Assembly (NCBI RefSeq): GCF_022458895.1
Contig: NZ_JAINFL010000010.1
Span: 124,001-188,000, forward strand
Direction of reading: 5' to 3'
Length of the DNA: 64,000 nt
From: Roseihalotalea indica
GTDB taxonomy: Bacteria > Bacteroidota > Bacteroidia > Cytophagales > Cyclobacteriaceae
Both the position numbers and the translations under genes were made by a program. The notes under the pieces are model-generated. The model saw only the letters and a list, made by a program, of their open reading frames with translations. It was not told where the DNA came from and did not search any database. Shown here piece by piece: positions 62,230-64,000 of this stretch (positions within the stretch are counted from its first letter, which is position 1; each line of letters starts with the position of its first letter).

Positions 62230-63720
62230 TCACTGACTCTGCTTTTGCAATGGTTTACCTTCCGGGGTAATACGCAATACTTTATCCGGCTGATTCAAGA
62301 TTACGTATAAGGCTCCGTCCGGGGCAAAGGTAATATCCCGCACGCGTCCCACTCCCTTCAAGATCATCTCCTGCCGGGTCACCTGATCAGTTTCAATTAC
62401 CAGTCGGCGAAGTTCTTCAAACGCCAGGGCGCCTACCAGTAAGTTATTTTCCCACTGCGAAAACAGCGGACTGCTCACAAACATGGCCGGGCATACGGCA
62501 ATGGATGGCGTCCAGTAGGTGATGGGCTGTTCCATACCCGACTGTTGGGTTTTCTCTGAAACAATTTCTCCGCTATAATCTACGCCGTAGGTAATAACCG
62601 GCCAGCCATAGTTAGCTCCTTTCTTCAGGATATTCAGTTCATCGCCACCCATCGGGCCATGCTCGGTTGCCCAGATATCTCCGGTTTCGGGGTGCTGAGT
62701 AATGCCCTGTACGTTACGGTTGCCAAGGGTATAAATTGCGGCCAGGGCCCCCGGCTCATCAGCAAAAGGATTATCTTCCGGAATACTGCCATCCGAATTG
62801 ATGCGGAATGTTTTTCCGGTGGCTGCCCCTGGGTTCTGAGAGGCATCCGCCTGGGCCATATCACCAATACTAAAGTATAAATAGCCTTCATCATCAAAAA
62901 GAAACCGGCAACCCCAACGGTTACCGCCAACCACCAGCAGAGAGTCCGGCACCTCAAACAACGTTTCCTGATTGGTCCACTGATGGTCGTTAATCTTTCC
63001 CCGCACAATCTTAGTCATGGCTTCTGCCTGATCATCATGCACATCGCCATCGGTATGGCTATAGGCCAGGTAGACCCACCCGTTAGCGGCATAGTCCGGA
63101 TCAAGGATGATGTCCATATACCCCCCAGTTTTGCTTTCGTAGGTAGGAGGCACTCCCTGAATGGGTTGAGGGTCCAGTTTATTATCTACCATCCAACGGA
63201 TTTTTCCGGGTCGTTCGGTAATTAGCGCCCGGTGCTCATCGGCAAACGCCATTCCCCAGGGGGTTTGTAACCCTTCAGTAACCACCTCCTCCACCTTGAG
63301 GGTATAGACTTCTGTTTTCAGTTCTTCGGGAATGGAGCGCTCGGCAGTGGGTGGTGTGTCCTGCGCCTCAATGATAAAATCAGCCACCGCACCAATCTGC
63401 TCATCAGTAAGCACAGTGTGCCAGGCCGCCATTTCTGTATTAGGAATTCCAAATTTCACGTTACGAACCAACGCCCCTTTGCCCCGTCCGTAGGTCCAGT
63501 CAGTTTTAATGAGCGTAGTGGCTGAGCCACCCTGCAATTGCGCTCCGTGGCACCCGGCACAATAGGTTTGGTATACTTGCGCTCCATCCTGCGCCTGTAC
63601 TGAGATTGTGCAACTGAAGAGAATAGCAACCATGAGTAAAAGAGGACAGTAGGTAAATTGTGCATCAGGGAATACTCGCATGAGGGTATTGGCAAAAGGA
63701 AATTGAGTAAAAAAGTGCAT
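62230..63720 (-). CDS. Cytochrome c / PQQ-type sugar dehydrogenase fusion
   Basis: The 496-residue protein has an N-terminal signal (start at 63720 or at the in-frame Met at 63681) and a cytochrome c domain with haem site YCAGCHG (Cys54-x2-Cys57-His58) extending to about residue 130. A six-bladed-propeller glucose/sorbosone dehydrogenase domain follows (LQTPWGMAFADEHRALITERPGKI, GGNRWGCRFLFDDEGYLYFSIGD, TLGNRNVQGITQHPETGDIWATEHGPMGGDELNIL). It probably oxidises aldoses in the periplasm with PQQ and passes electrons to its own haem. Such fusions of the YliI/Asd type are known in Bacteroidota. A PQQ synthesis locus is not in this window. Confidence 0.87.
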   Translation of the reverse strand: MHFFTQFPFANTLMRVFPDAQFTYCPLLLMVAILFSCTISVQAQDGAQVYQTYCAGCHGAQLQGGSATTLIKTDWTYGRGKGALVRNVKFGIPNTEMAAWHTVLTDEQIGAVADFIIEAQDTPPTAERSIPEELKTEVYTLKVEEVVTEGLQTPWGMAFADEHRALITERPGKIRWMVDNKLDPQPIQGVPPTYESKTGGYMDIILDPDYAANGWVYLAYSHTDGDVHDDQAEAMTKIVRGKINDHQWTNQETLFEVPDSLLVVGGNRWGCRFLFDDEGYLYFSIGDMAQADASQNPGAATGKTFRINSDGSIPEDNPFADEPGALAAIYTLGNRNVQGITQHPETGDIWATEHGPMGGDELNILKKGANYGWPVITYGVDYSGEIVSEKTQQSGMEQPITYWTPSIAVCPAMFVSSPLFSQWENNLLVGALAFEELRRLVIETDQVTRQEMILKGVGRVRDITFAPDGALYVILNQPDKVLRITPEGKPLQKQSQ

Positions 63721-63827
63721 AGCATCGTAGGTTAGGCTAACTATTCGTTATTGAGTATAAGGTTAACAGTAATTTGCCGCTAACGTTTTCATTCTTTATC
63801 CACTACTTCGCTTTGCCTATATCTTTA

Positions 63828-64000
63828 CTACTTCGTTCTTCTCAATACCAACACCAGATCTGTTTCTTCCGGCGATGCAACCTCCAGCAATCCATCCGTT
63901 GTTTTTACGGCTGCCTTAGAAGTTTGATTGTTTGAGGGATTGAACCACTCGCCTGCATAAGTGGCATGGTCGGCATTGTAGAGTTGTACGGTAGCAGCAT
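63828..64000 (-). CDS. C-terminal end of a glycan-related protein (partial)
   Basis: The minus-strand frame is open to the right edge and ends with TAG at 63828-63830, so only the last 56 residues are seen, ending LEVASPEETDLVLVLRRTK. The part YAGEWFNPSNNQTSKAA is like the C-terminal domain (PF12904, putative collagen-binding) found after DUF4038 or GH140-like catalytic domains. That would make it a glycoside-hydrolase-type secreted protein, but the catalytic part is outside the window. Identification is therefore tentative. Confidence 0.5.
   Translation of the reverse strand, partial: AATVQLYNADHATYAGEWFNPSNNQTSKAAVKTTDGLLEVASPEETDLVLVLRRTK

Noticed and set aside
63456..63725. Minus-strand frame of 89 codons over the N-terminus of the sugar dehydrogenase
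   Set aside because: It is an alternate frame over the cytochrome c coding region, which has clear CxxCH and signal features in the called frame.
1..64000. CRISPR arrays, tRNA/rRNA genes, phage or transposase genes
   Set aside because: I looked for regular short repeats, cloverleaf-like sequences and transposase or integrase motifs and saw none that I could support by eye.

Overview
The window looks like a chromosomal segment of a Bacteroidota member, most likely of the Cytophagia type (inference). The main signs are two very large secreted proteins with C-terminal type IX secretion sorting domains, a TonB-dependent receptor with an N-terminal carboxypeptidase-regulatory-like domain, many signal peptides ending in AQ, LVIVD-repeat lipoproteins, a cysteine-type sulfatase, and genes with no obvious Shine-Dalgarno sequence. 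I saw no rRNA, tRNA, CRISPR array, prophage or intact insertion sequence.

1-14.4 kb, all minus strand: one long, tightly packed surface-polysaccharide cluster. Transcription starts at the ABC exporter (Wzm-like permease, then Wzt-like ATPase with a carbohydrate-binding tail). It continues through a sulfotransferase, a DegT-type sugar aminotransferase, a WbqC-like protein, an acyl carrier protein, a FabG-like reductase, an AMP-forming ligase, a NeuD-like acyltransferase, a GNAT protein, a methyltransferase, a GH43-like beta-propeller protein, family 2 glycosyltransferases and a second sulfotransferase. The genes from wzt to the GNAT gene mostly overlap by 4 bases or lie within about 12 bases of each other. 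The likely product is a sulfated, N-acylated amino-sugar-containing polysaccharide exported by an ABC transporter.

14.4-36 kb: mixed functions. An alpha/beta hydrolase, two cation-diffusion-facilitator-type proteins, a DUF1206 membrane protein and an aldo/keto reductase come first. A tandemly duplicated two-gene module follows (LVIVD-repeat lipoprotein plus small outer-membrane-barrel-like protein, 19.86-24.28 kb). Then come a sulfatase, a large M6-family metalloprotease, a LOG-like protein, a TPR protein, and an AT-rich stretch with an orphan ParB-like protein and small unknown genes.

36-50 kb, mostly minus strand: a T9SS-exported lamin-tail/EEP nuclease, a TonB-dependent receptor, a GT39 ArnT-like transferase, a PHP-domain protein, a VIT1/CCC1-type transporter and a GH63-like hydrolase.

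50.1-54.2 kb, plus strand: a catabolic gene set that fits the non-phosphorylative L-fucose pathway (mutarotase, dehydrogenase, lactonase, 2-keto-3-deoxy-L-fuconate dehydrogenase, diketo-acid hydrolase). The fuconate dehydratase is missing from the window. The set is interrupted by a roughly 340-bp repeat whose second copy lies in opposite orientation in front of the alpha/beta hydrolase at 15.56 kb.

54.2-64 kb: small secreted proteins, a DUF1080 lipoprotein, an SRPBCC protein, a 2OG-Fe(II) oxygenase, an esterase, a divergent NRAMP-fold transporter, a PAS histidine kinase, a cytochrome c/PQQ-type sugar dehydrogenase fusion, and the C-terminal end of a further gene at the right edge.

The most unusual items are the dispersed repeat with its 15-bp perfect stem, the duplicated lipoprotein/barrel module with a hairpin at the same place in each copy, the acyl-carrier-protein acylation sub-cassette in the polysaccharide cluster, the base-composition break inside wzt, and the NRAMP-like protein lacking the usual metal-site motifs.
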